This document shows, in pieces, positions 1-6,094 of a stretch of 9,266 bases of DNA. Origin of the DNA: an uncultured Bacilli bacterium (lineage in GTDB: Bacteria; Bacillota_I; Bacilli_A; RF39; UBA660). The notes beneath the pieces are model-generated. The model was not told the DNA's origin. It saw nothing but the letters and a program-made list of their open reading frames with translations, and did not search any database. Within the stretch, counting starts at the first letter, position 1. Each line of letters starts with the position of its first letter. Location: NCBI GenBank assembly GCA_934096025.1, contig CAKOLP010000027.1, positions 1-9,266 on the forward strand. The letters run 5' to 3'. Position numbers and translations under genes: made by a program.

Positions 1-1129
1 GTTCTATTTTCTCCTTTCTTGTTTCTCCATATTTTTTTAAGTTTATTTTCCCCTTTTTAATCTTATTTTCTAACTCTTTATAAATATCAATTACTCTATT
101 ATTACTATCAACTTCCAATTTAATCTCGTACAAAGTATCATCTAATTCATATAAAGGATTAGTATTGGTTTCTTTTAAAAAGTAAGTACCTATTGGTAAA
201 TCTTCGAATACCAATTCCCCATTTTTATCCGTTTTCTTAGTACTTAATATCATCATATTTTCATCATATAAAGTAAATTCAATATCTTGAAGAAGTATTT
301 TATCACCTTTAGCCTCGCCATATTTTTTCAGGCAAATATTTCCTCTTGGAATCAAAGCTTCAAACTCATAATTTTTAAAGACATTTACATTCATATAACC
401 TTTAATAATATTTTGACTATCATTGCTTACATAAATAATGGGTTTAGCATTAGTTTGTTGTCTAGTCAAATTAAAACTTGTTTTTAAATCGGTAACATTT
501 AACTTTAACTGATTATTTTCTTTTATAATATTTGGGTTATCAACTAAAAAATTAGCTAGTACTCCGTTTTTATCTTCTAAAATAACCGTATCCCCTCGAA
601 AGATTTGAGAAAAATCAAATTCCGGAGTTACAAAATGCCTACTTACTAAATAATTTATTTCTTCTTTTTCACTTTTAAATAAATCTTCATTTACTTGACC
701 CTTAAAAGTATCCGTAAAATAAAATTTCCCCTCAATATCTGATACTTCCCATAGCATCATTTGCGTTATGTAATACCATTTTTTATCCGTATGGTCATAA
801 TTGTTATCTTTGTATTCATAGCCATACTGCACTATTAAATTCATTTTTTGCCAAGTTTCTTCGGAAATATTTAAAACCCTGGCAAAATCAGTTTCATAAA
901 TCTCATACGGTATATCTTTTTTTACCTTTACAAATGGCTCAAGACAATAAACATATTCATTATTTTCATCAACAATAAATTGACCTTTTTTAAATTCTAC
1001 TTCGTTATTTTTTGATACTTTCTTTACAAATACATTATCAATTACTTCTCCCCCTTTAAAGGTATGAGCTTTTATATCTAAAAGAAAAATACTAAAACAT
1101 AACATAAAACAACATATCTTTTTAAACAT
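1..1129 (-). CDS. Thioester-domain surface adhesin with Cna-B/SpaA-like repeats (C-terminus beyond the window)
   Basis: The visible 376 residues begin with a signal peptide (about residues 1-21, KK then a hydrophobic run, likely cut after Ala21). Residues about 22-175 look like a Gram-positive thioester domain: the Cys of YVYCLEP (C62) and the Gln of ITQMMLWEV (Q123) are the pair expected to form the internal Cys-Gln thioester, which in this family bonds covalently to host or surface amines. A linker beta domain (about 176-260) follows, then a Cna-B/SpaA-like domain (about 261-358) with LPIGTYFLKE. A second copy starts at KINLKKYGET (residue 361) and is cut by the window edge. By family analogy, K268 or K269, E320 and N355 could form an intramolecular isopeptide bond. 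The ATG overlaps the stop of the gene before it (TAATG), so translation is probably coupled. A cell-wall anchor, if present, lies outside the window. The domain calls come from motif reading, not a search. Confidence 0.88.
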   Translation of the reverse strand, partial: MFKKICCFMLCFSIFLLDIKAHTFKGGEVIDNVFVKKVSKNNEVEFKKGQFIVDENNEYVYCLEPFVKVKKDIPYEIYETDFARVLNISEETWQKMNLIVQYGYEYKDNNYDHTDKKWYYITQMMLWEVSDIEGKFYFTDTFKGQVNEDLFKSEKEEINYLVSRHFVTPEFDFSQIFRGDTVILEDKNGVLANFLVDNPNIIKENNQLKLNVTDLKTSFNLTRQQTNAKPIIYVSNDSQNIIKGYMNVNVFKNYEFEALIPRGNICLKKYGEAKGDKILLQDIEFTLYDENMMILSTKKTDKNGELVFEDLPIGTYFLKETNTNPLYELDDTLYEIKLEVDSNNRVIDIYKELENKIKKGKINLKKYGETRKEKIE

Positions 1130-1809
1130 TATTCACTTCCTTTCCACTTATCAAGCATATCAATTAAATTTTTAAGTATTTCTATTATTTCATCTAAAGA
1201 ATATTTTATAAATATATTAGTATCTATAAATTCTTCCCATTTCTTATGCATAGCTTTGGTATCAAGTTTTTTTAAATTTTCGCGAAGCGTATTAGTATCA
1301 AGTTTTTTCATCTTTCCTTGATAAAGAGCAAAAATACTTAGAACTAAATCAGTCCAGTTTAAATTCTTACTTACGAGGCACAAAAATTCCCATAAGTTTT
1401 GCATATCTTTTTCCTTATTTTCTAAAATATCATAAAATAAATCACAAGTAAGTTCCTCATTACTATATACAAGTAATTTCATAGTTTTCTTTAACATAAA
1501 ACTATAATATTCTACTGCTATACCTTTGGGATAAAATAAATTACCCTCGGTCATTATAACTTCAACTTCTTTATTATATCTTTTAGTGTTTTTCGTATAT
1601 TTTACTAAATAAGTCTTCGGTTTTATTTTTTTTATAGCAATTACTTTAAAACAAGATAAGGCAAATAATTTTTTTATACTTCGTGTATTTACTTTATAAT
1701 CTTTAAAAGTTATACATAATTTATCCATATTTTTTATTACTATATTATTTTTCAATAAAAAATCTAATAAACTATCTTTTAAGAAATACTCATAACAACT
1801 TTCTTTCAC
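1129..1809 (-). CDS. Unrecognised 226-residue protein, translationally coupled to the thioester adhesin
   Basis: I do not recognise a family. The protein is Lys-rich, probably cytosolic (no signal peptide or membrane segment), with a basic beta-rich looking N-terminal half and a helical C-terminal half. Residues 167-190 hold two copies of a 12-residue unit (MKKLDT..., LKKLDT...), matching a 14-base direct repeat in the DNA at 1259-1272 and 1295-1308. The C-terminal half faintly recalls AbiEii-like nucleotidyltransferases, but no nucleotidyltransferase motif is visible, so I assign no function. The start is GTG: it lies 8 bases after a full AGGAGG, whereas the nearby out-of-frame ATG is followed at once by TGA. 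Its TAA stop overlaps the adhesin ATG, so the two are very likely co-expressed; it may serve that protein's expression or export. The Shine-Dalgarno is in a hairpin (1812-1837). Confidence 0.75.
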   Translation of the reverse strand: MKESCYEYFLKDSLLDFLLKNNIVIKNMDKLCITFKDYKVNTRSIKKLFALSCFKVIAIKKIKPKTYLVKYTKNTKRYNKEVEVIMTEGNLFYPKGIAVEYYSFMLKKTMKLLVYSNEELTCDLFYDILENKEKDMQNLWEFLCLVSKNLNWTDLVLSIFALYQGKMKKLDTNTLRENLKKLDTKAMHKKWEEFIDTNIFIKYSLDEIIEILKNLIDMLDKWKGSE

Positions 1810-1811
1810 AT

Positions 1812-1837
1812 AATAATCCTCCTTTCGGAGAAATATC
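1812..1837 (-). promoter_or_regulatory. Hairpin holding the Shine-Dalgarno of the 226-residue gene
   Basis: On the minus strand, CTCC (1830-1827), a GAAA loop (1826-1823) and GGAG (1822-1819) form a perfect 4-bp stem with a GNRA tetraloop. Pairing can continue outward through U.G, U-A, one U-U mismatch, then A-U, U-A, A-U and G.U down to 1812, just before the GTG at 1809. The 3' arm is the ribosome-binding AGGAGG, so the fold would hide it. The pairing is read directly; a regulatory role is inference. Confidence 0.5.
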
Positions 1838-1867
1838 CTAGCACATGAAATATAAAAAAATTGTCAA
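1835..1867 (-). promoter_or_regulatory. Possible extended -10 promoter for the 226-residue gene/adhesin pair
   Basis: The minus strand has TGCTAGGAT, an extended -10 form (TAGGAT at 1840-1835), in the 72-base gap after ylbL. A perfect TTGACA lies upstream at 1867-1862, but the spacer is 21 bases, too long for ordinary sigma-A use, so any activity would rest on the extended -10. Initiation here would start near 1828, inside the loop-proximal 5' arm of the Shine-Dalgarno hairpin. Confidence 0.28.
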
Positions 1868-1881
1868 AAAAAGAAACCTCA

Positions 1882-2886
1882 TTATTTTTGCAAATAATTT
1901 AAGGCTTCCTTAAATGTTTTTACCCCCACAACTTCCATATCTAAATCATATTTTTCTTTAACTTTTACTGCTTCTTTATAATTTTCATAAGGACATATAA
2001 AGATATCGGCTTTATTTTTATGAGCTCCCAGCATTTTATATTTTACACCATCTATTGCTCCGACATTACCTAGAGTATCAATCGTTCCAGTTCCAACGAT
2101 ATTTCTTCCTTTAGTTATATCTTCATCAACTAAATAATTGTATATAGCTAGACTTAACATCAAGCCCCCGGAAGAACCAGATTCACTATTTTTAATTTTT
2201 ATTGTTATTTCTGGATCTGTTTCATATTCATAAGTTGTCAAAAATGCTATTCCCACTTTTAATTCTTTATTTATCTTTACTACTTCAGCATAACAATTCT
2301 GTTCTTTATTATCCCTTAGAACTAAAACATCTATTTTATCTTTCTCATTTTTTTCTTTTATAATTTCTTTTAATTCTTCGATATTATTTATTTTCTTACC
2401 CTCGACTTCTAATATTTTATCAAACATTAAAATATCAGTTTTAGCTTTTTTATCAATATATATAACATTGTTTATATTATTTTTAATATTAATAGTCTTC
2501 CCAGCTTCTTTGTATGCCAAGATAGTTGCATTATCTAAAGAGGAAGCCATATATAACTTCTCTTTTTCTAATAACTCGTCCATATTTTCATTTTCCGAGG
2601 TTATCTCATCTTTTTTAAGTAAATCCCAATCGGGTATAAGATAAGACGCCACGATTGTTGGAAGTGTTCCCTTTCTTACTAATACATAACTCATATTTAA
2701 GCTACCACTATAATCGTGTTTATCACTAATCTCTATCCTTTTTTCTAACGGAACTACCCCGCCAGGTGTATATATAACAAAGGGAAGTTCATAAGTAAAC
2801 AATACTATTAAAAGTACCAAACTTATTAAAAACTTATAATTAAGTAAAATAAAATCTTTTATCTTTTCATATATTTTAGTAAACAA
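1882..2886 (-). CDS. ylbL: YlbL-type membrane-anchored PDZ/Lon-domain serine protease
   Basis: This is a 334-residue protein with one N-terminal membrane segment (about 15-33) after a basic cytosolic stub, so the rest is outside the membrane. A PDZ-like domain (about 140-205, with KILEVEGKKINNIEEL) is followed by a Lon-type proteolytic domain (about 225-334). The Ser-Lys dyad is predicted as S239 in SGSSGGLM and K284 in GVKYKMLGAHK. The usual GPSAG around the Ser reads GSSGG here, but Ser and Lys are both kept. In B. subtilis YlbL is one of the proteases that remove the cell-division inhibitor YneA after DNA damage. The start is TTG: an in-frame TGA lies three codons upstream and a GGTGA ribosome site sits 6 bases before it. 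It faces the divergent ylbJ; these two are also neighbours in B. subtilis. A sigma-A-like promoter lies directly upstream. Confidence 0.92.
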   Translation of the reverse strand: MFTKIYEKIKDFILLNYKFLISLVLLIVLFTYELPFVIYTPGGVVPLEKRIEISDKHDYSGSLNMSYVLVRKGTLPTIVASYLIPDWDLLKKDEITSENENMDELLEKEKLYMASSLDNATILAYKEAGKTINIKNNINNVIYIDKKAKTDILMFDKILEVEGKKINNIEELKEIIKEKNEKDKIDVLVLRDNKEQNCYAEVVKINKELKVGIAFLTTYEYETDPEITIKIKNSESGSSGGLMLSLAIYNYLVDEDITKGRNIVGTGTIDTLGNVGAIDGVKYKMLGAHKNKADIFICPYENYKEAVKVKEKYDLDMEVVGVKTFKEALNYLQK

Positions 2887-2903
2887 ATAACATCACCATA
2901 ATA

Positions 2904-2932
2904 ATTATAGCAAAAAAGGACGGATTTATGAA
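2904..2932 (-). promoter_or_regulatory. Sigma-A-type promoter of ylbL, overlying the ylbJ start
   Basis: Minus strand: -35 TTCATA (2932-2927), a 17-base spacer, then a perfect extended -10 TGCTATAAT (hexamer 2909-2904). The expected start is near 2897, giving a leader of about 11 bases before the TTG of ylbL. The -35 covers the ATG of ylbJ (2928-2930) and the spacer covers its ribosome site. The motifs are seen directly; activity is inferred. Confidence 0.65.
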
Positions 2933-3761
2933 AAAAAACTTTCTTCTTTTAGGAATTCTTATCTTTATATTTTTAATTTTTAAAAACTACTCTCTTATTT
3001 TAGATAGTACCATAACTGCTTCAAGTATTTGGTTTTACAAAGTATTTCCCTATCTATTTATTATGATTATTATTCAAGATATTCTAATAACTTTAAATCT
3101 TTCGACTCTTTTTACCCCGAGTTTATATATTTTTTTCATGTCCTTATTAAGTGGTACTCCCTCATCAGCATTTATCACAGGCAACATGGTAAAAAACAAA
3201 CAAATAAGTTCTTCTTATGGCAATAACTGCTTACTTTATACATATTTTGCTAATCCCTTATTTTTATATACGATTCTTTTTGCTATTTTCAATGATTACA
3301 AAATAGTTGTTAAACTAATGCTTATTCATTATCTTAGTAACTTTCTTATTTTTTTATTCTTCCATGAAAAAAAGACTAGCATAATACCTTACGATAATAA
3401 AAGGAAACTTAATCTTTCAGCTTCCATTAAAACAAGTATTAATACTAATCTTTTAGTTCTAGGCACAATTGCCTTTTACTTTATTATAAGTAATATTTTT
3501 CTTAATACTTTTAATATTTCTAAAGAACTTACTATAATATTGCGAGGATTTCTAGAAATGACACAGGGATTAAATGCCTTAATTACAACAAACTTACCCT
3601 ATACAGAACTCTTAGCTATCTTATTTATCTCTTTTGGGGGACTTTCAATTCATACCCAAGTTAAATGTATATTAGATGAATATAATCTAGATTACAAATA
3701 TTTCTTAAAAGGACGAATCCTCCAGACGATTATTGCCTTAATACTTACAATTATAACCTAA
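2928..3761 (+). CDS. ylbJ: YlbJ-like sporulation integral membrane protein (short form)
   Basis: This 277-residue protein is made almost wholly of hydrophobic segments (about 5-20, 38-58, 64-76, 104-122, 128-146, 172-194, 226-240, 262-276). It matches the YlbJ/nucleoside-recognition (Gate) family by SGTPSSA (75-81, the usual SGYPxGA), FANPLF (107-112), FLEMTQG (208-214) and SFGGLSIHTQV (235-245). In B. subtilis YlbJ is made in the mother cell under sigma-E and is needed for a proper spore cortex; its substrate is not settled. The B. subtilis protein is about 400 residues as I recall, so several membrane segments seem to be missing. The ATG follows AAAGGACGG by 5 bases. Its promoter must lie inside the 5' part of ylbL. 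Its last 24 bases overlap the convergent pseudopilin gene. Confidence 0.83.
   Translation: MKKNFLLLGILIFIFLIFKNYSLILDSTITASSIWFYKVFPYLFIMIIIQDILITLNLSTLFTPSLYIFFMSLLSGTPSSAFITGNMVKNKQISSSYGNNCLLYTYFANPLFLYTILFAIFNDYKIVVKLMLIHYLSNFLIFLFFHEKKTSIIPYDNKRKLNLSASIKTSINTNLLVLGTIAFYFIISNIFLNTFNISKELTIILRGFLEMTQGLNALITTNLPYTELLAILFISFGGLSIHTQVKCILDEYNLDYKYFLKGRILQTIIALILTIIT
3708..3723 (-). terminator. Weak candidate terminator of the pseudopilin operon, inside ylbJ
   Basis: On the minus strand GGAGGA (3723-3718), loop UUCG, and UCCUUU (3713-3708) form a 6-bp stem including two G.U pairs, followed by a very short U run. It begins 15 bases past the stop of the last pseudopilin gene, the right place for an operon end, but the tail is poor and the bases also code for ylbJ. 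Confidence 0.28.
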
Positions 3762-4310
3762 ACAAGTATAAGTTGTATTATTATCACTTACTTTTCCTAT
3801 ATAAGCTAAAGTTATATCATCTAAAGTATTATTACTATTTTTCATATTATTATCATTTGTAGTATAAACCTCGATACTAAAAACTAAAGAATACAAATCA
3901 TCACTACCATCTTTTTTATCATCTTTATCATAGTATATATGAGCTATGTTATCTAAGGTAGCACCCTTTATAGTCCATGTTCTTATTTTATCCTCGGTAT
4001 TCGTATAAGTAAATTTATTTTTCGTAGCTTCTATTACACCTGTAGTATTATCTAAAAAAGTAAATGTAACTTTCAAGGTATCTTTCGTAGAAGCTGTATC
4101 TGTAATACTTTTTAACTTTTTATTTATTAAATCACTTTCTACTGCCCTTATTATCTCTGCGCGATTTATTTGATTTTTTACAGCAAAATCATTATTTGTT
4201 TCTTTATTATTTAAATCAACCAGTAACTTAACCAAAAAAGCCATAACTATAGATATTAAAGCAATACTAATAATCAATTCTAAAAGTGAATTACCTTTTT
4301 TATTTAACAT
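3738..4310 (-). CDS. Minor pseudopilin-like protein (class III signal, third gene of the cluster)
   Basis: The 190-residue protein starts MLNKKG, then NSLLELIISIALISIV: a basic leader, Gly6 as the prepilin peptidase site, Glu at +5 (E11) and a hydrophobic helix to about residue 31. The rest is a polar, beta-rich extracellular part with no family I can name. The very end has two cysteines (C183, C188), able to form a terminal disulfide loop. The leader, helix and length fit a GspJ/PilW-like or ComG-type minor pseudopilin. The ATG is one base past the stop of the gene before, and its ribosome site GGAGG is formed by that gene's last two Gly codons, so translation is strongly coupled. The 3' end overlaps ylbJ by 24 bases tail to tail. 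Confidence 0.84.
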   Translation of the reverse strand: MLNKKGNSLLELIISIALISIVMAFLVKLLVDLNNKETNNDFAVKNQINRAEIIRAVESDLINKKLKSITDTASTKDTLKVTFTFLDNTTGVIEATKNKFTYTNTEDKIRTWTIKGATLDNIAHIYYDKDDKKDGSDDLYSLVFSIEVYTTNDNNMKNSNNTLDDITLAYIGKVSDNNTTYTCLGYNCKY

Positions 4311-4311
4311 A

Positions 4312-5169
4312 TTAACCTCCGATTATATAAGGGTTACTTTTAGACCCGTCTGCATCAATATTCTTGCTTGTGACATTACTCTTTAAATACATTACTGGTT
4401 TAATTTTCTTAACTCCACCCACGAGCGAATAGGCAAGCTTACCCTCACTATTTAAATAATAATTATAATTATAAAAATTACTTACTCTCGTCATAAACCA
4501 TAAATCACTTTCAAACATCCAGTTATCAGCCTTACTAAACTCATCATAATTCGGGGTAGCAAATATATAATCACTAACATAAGGAAGACCTACATAAGCA
4601 TTCAAAGTAACTCCAGAGTTTTTGTTGGCACCAATTTCTGCTTGATAAAAATCTATACTTGAACCACCAACATTTTTTACATCAACACCCCCGACATACC
4701 AAGTATGTAAATACAATATTTTTTTTACATCATCACTTAAACTATTATAAAAAGTTTCATTTAAATAATTATATATTTCTGTATTAACAAAAACATTAGT
4801 ATCACTACTATCAATTTTTCGTTCTTCAAAGCTATTTTTTATTATCTTAATCTTACCGCTTTCTATGCCAATTATCCGATACATTTCTGATTCTGCACAT
4901 GCACTTACCAAGCAAACATAGTTACTTGCACTATCCCCGACAAATTTATACAAACCCTCATACCTTAAAAGACCTATATCCTCAGAATGATTTATCAAAT
5001 ACTTCGTAAAATTAGTATCTGCAATATCACTAATAATGGAATCTTTTAAACTATTAAGTAAATTCCGCGTATTAACAAAACCTGTAACAATCGATAAAAT
5101 CAATGTCAAAAACACCAAAAAAAACGAATATATCAAAGTAATCGAAATAAAACCCTTATTTTTTTTCAT
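4312..5169 (-). CDS. Large pseudopilin-like protein with a DUF6273-like extracellular domain (putative tip subunit)
   Basis: I choose the ATG at 5169 (285 residues): GGGAG sits 9 bases before it, while a longer start at a TTG (5184) would overlap that ribosome site. The N-terminus MKKNKG, then FISITLIYSFFLVFL, looks like a prepilin leader cut after Gly6, but +5 is Thr (T11), not Glu. The helix runs to about residue 30. Residues about 72-285 resemble the extracellular domain of DUF6273 proteins: YRIIGIESGKIKIIKNS (97-113), NWMFESDLWFMTR (216-228) and the C-terminal KPVMYLKSNV...GSKSNPY (257-281). C86 and C91 may pair. Missing Glu5 and large size recall GspK, which caps type II secretion pseudopili, and ComGG. 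I infer a tip or cap subunit, possibly adhesive. The DUF6273 match is from memory of its sequence pattern. The gene starts 3 bases past the preceding stop. Confidence 0.82.
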   Translation of the reverse strand: MKKNKGFISITLIYSFFLVFLTLILSIVTGFVNTRNLLNSLKDSIISDIADTNFTKYLINHSEDIGLLRYEGLYKFVGDSASNYVCLVSACAESEMYRIIGIESGKIKIIKNSFEERKIDSSDTNVFVNTEIYNYLNETFYNSLSDDVKKILYLHTWYVGGVDVKNVGGSSIDFYQAEIGANKNSGVTLNAYVGLPYVSDYIFATPNYDEFSKADNWMFESDLWFMTRVSNFYNYNYYLNSEGKLAYSLVGGVKKIKPVMYLKSNVTSKNIDADGSKSNPYIIGG

Positions 5170-5171
5170 CT

Positions 5172-5759
5172 TTAATTCTCCCAAATATTAATACCTAAGG
5201 AAGCATAATAAGACTTACAATACTTATCACTTCCCGGATTACATTTCTTAAGTTTATTATCAACATTTTTCTCGGTATACTCTACTACTAAATAATAACT
5301 ATAACTTGTATCATTTAACGTATTTATATATTTTTTCATATTAAAATTAACATTCTCAAATGACCTTTTACATATATCTAGCGTATAATCTACACACTCA
5401 TTAAACATATCAGCTTTTACAATCAATATTTGATTAACATTATAATTATTAATAATCTTTGCAAAAGACCTATTCATCGAAGCATTCACTTCATTAAATA
5501 ATCCTTGATAATCATATCCAATCGTTATAATATATGAGTTATCAAAAGAAAACTTCAAACTTTCTAAATTCGAATATTCCTCCAAGAAAGCCCTTAAATA
5601 ATTAGTCTTATATATATATGCTACATCATCATAATATAGCCTTTTTTCTTCGTCATTTATAATAGAACTATAAGAATTATAAAGATATAAAAGCGAAGCT
5701 GATAAAACTACAACTGTAACTATAGTTTCAATAAAAGCAAATCCACCTTTTCTTTTCAT
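5172..5759 (-). CDS. Minor pseudopilin-like protein (first gene of the cluster)
   Basis: This 195-residue protein starts MKRKGG, then FAFIETIVTVVVLSASLLYL: a basic leader, cleavage expected after Gly6, Glu at +5 (E11) and a hydrophobic helix to about residue 27. The remainder is polar, rich in Tyr and Asn, and has four cysteines (C122, C130, C173, C181), enough for two disulfides outside the cell. I cannot place the globular part in a named family. It is the promoter-proximal gene of three: a sigma-A promoter (5811-5783) lies just upstream, the AAAGGGG ribosome site is 7 bases before the ATG, and the next gene starts 3 bases after its stop. By family knowledge such proteins are trimmed by a PilD/ComC peptidase and built into type IV pili, competence or secretion pseudopili; none of that machinery is in the window. 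Confidence 0.84.
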   Translation of the reverse strand: MKRKGGFAFIETIVTVVVLSASLLYLYNSYSSIINDEEKRLYYDDVAYIYKTNYLRAFLEEYSNLESLKFSFDNSYIITIGYDYQGLFNEVNASMNRSFAKIINNYNVNQILIVKADMFNECVDYTLDICKRSFENVNFNMKKYINTLNDTSYSYYLVVEYTEKNVDNKLKKCNPGSDKYCKSYYASLGINIWEN

Positions 5760-5782
5760 AACACTTCCCCTTTATTATAAAT

Positions 5783-5811
5783 ATAATAACAAACAAAACG
5801 CCTATTGTAAA
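5783..5811 (-). promoter_or_regulatory. Strong sigma-A promoter of the three-gene pseudopilin operon
   Basis: Minus strand: -35 TTTACA (5811-5806), exactly 17 bases, then -10 TATTAT (5788-5783) preceded by TGT, an extended -10. The start should fall near 5776, leaving about 17 bases of leader that hold the AAAGGGG ribosome site. Each hexamer differs from consensus at one base, which suggests expression by the vegetative sigma factor and not a sporulation one. Confidence 0.75.
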
Positions 5812-5829
5812 GTCTATATACTTCCATTT

Positions 5830-5865
5830 AAATAAATAAAAAAGCACCAAAATAACTTTTAGTGC
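5830..5865 (-). terminator. Rho-independent terminator of the spoVID-ysxE transcript
   Basis: On the minus strand GCACUAAAA (5865-5857), loop GUUA, and UUUUGGUGC (5852-5844) form a 9-bp stem (one U.G), followed at once by UUUUUUAUUUAUUU. On the plus strand the same bases give a C-A mismatch and no U tail, so the signal points left. It lies about 190 bases past the ysxE stop, so the transcript runs antisense through the small plus-strand gene. Confidence 0.8.
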
Positions 5866-5875
5866 CCAATAAATC

Positions 5876-5904
5876 TATTCATAAAAATACACTTTTCATA
5901 TACT
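5876..5904 (+). promoter_or_regulatory. Possible promoter of the 57-residue membrane protein gene
   Basis: Plus strand: CATATACT at 5897-5904 contains TATACT (5 of 6 to a sigma-A -10) and also resembles the sigma-E -10 CATACAnT. The sigma-A -35 at 17 bases is TATTCA (5876-5881, 3 of 6). A sigma-E-like TCATAAA (5879-5885) is only 11 bases from the -10, shorter than usual. A promoter here is likely; which sigma factor uses it is undecided. Confidence 0.33.
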
Positions 5905-5920
5905 ACTATAGGTGATTTTT

Positions 5921-6094
5921 ATGCGTTTTTTTAATAATGGTTTTACGGTAATTATATTATTTTTACTTGGTGTTTTAATTTTTTATCAAAGTATTATTAC
6001 TCTCATACTTCCCTTTAGATTTAATATATTTATTCTTTTAATAGAGATTACCTTATTTTTCTTGTTCCTCGTTCGTATAATATGGCCGCATTAA
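5921..6094 (+). CDS. Small two-helix membrane protein, 57 residues, unknown function
   Basis: I use the ATG at 5921; an in-frame GTG at 5912 lies inside the AGGTGAT ribosome site, which is 4 bases from the ATG. The product has two hydrophobic segments (about residues 6-30 and 36-53) joined by PFRFN, with almost no polar domain. No family is recognisable. It is one of only two plus-strand genes here. It lies between the ysxE stop and that transcript's terminator on the opposite strand, and its last 42 bases overlap the ysxE coding end. The good ribosome site and a plausible promoter favour a real gene; the short length and low-complexity hydrophobic composition argue for caution. A small sporulation membrane protein is possible but unproven. 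Confidence 0.58.
   Translation: MRFFNNGFTVIILFLLGVLIFYQSIITLILPFRFNIFILLIEITLFFLFLVRIIWPH

Noticed and set aside
287..487. Plus-strand reading frame of 66 codons
   Set aside because: It lies entirely opposite the thioester adhesin, whose domains are clear, and has no ribosome site.
1864..1898. Possible terminator after ylbL (ATTATTT, GCAA, AAATAAT stem then a T run)
   Set aside because: The stem is only A-T pairs and the T run starts about eight bases later, so I do not count it as a terminator; read-through into the next gene is plausible.
2878..2899. Seven-codon leader peptide (MVMLFVY) at the ylbL promoter
   Set aside because: Its ATG coincides with the predicted transcription start, it has no ribosome site and it overlaps the ylbL start out of frame; chance is the simpler reading.
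2866..2904. Sigma-E promoter for ylbJ on the plus strand (TTCATATA ... CATAATAA or CATCACCA)
   Set aside because: Spacing or -10 match is poor in every alignment I tried, so no promoter is annotated although sigma-E control is expected from B. subtilis.
3029..3226. Plus-strand reading frame of 65 codons in another frame of ylbJ
   Set aside because: Shadow of the well-supported ylbJ frame; no ribosome site or recognisable domain.
5170..5184. TTG start giving a five-residue longer large pseudopilin
   Set aside because: The TTG GGA GAA codons are the ribosome site for the ATG at 5169, and the extension would spoil the short basic prepilin leader.
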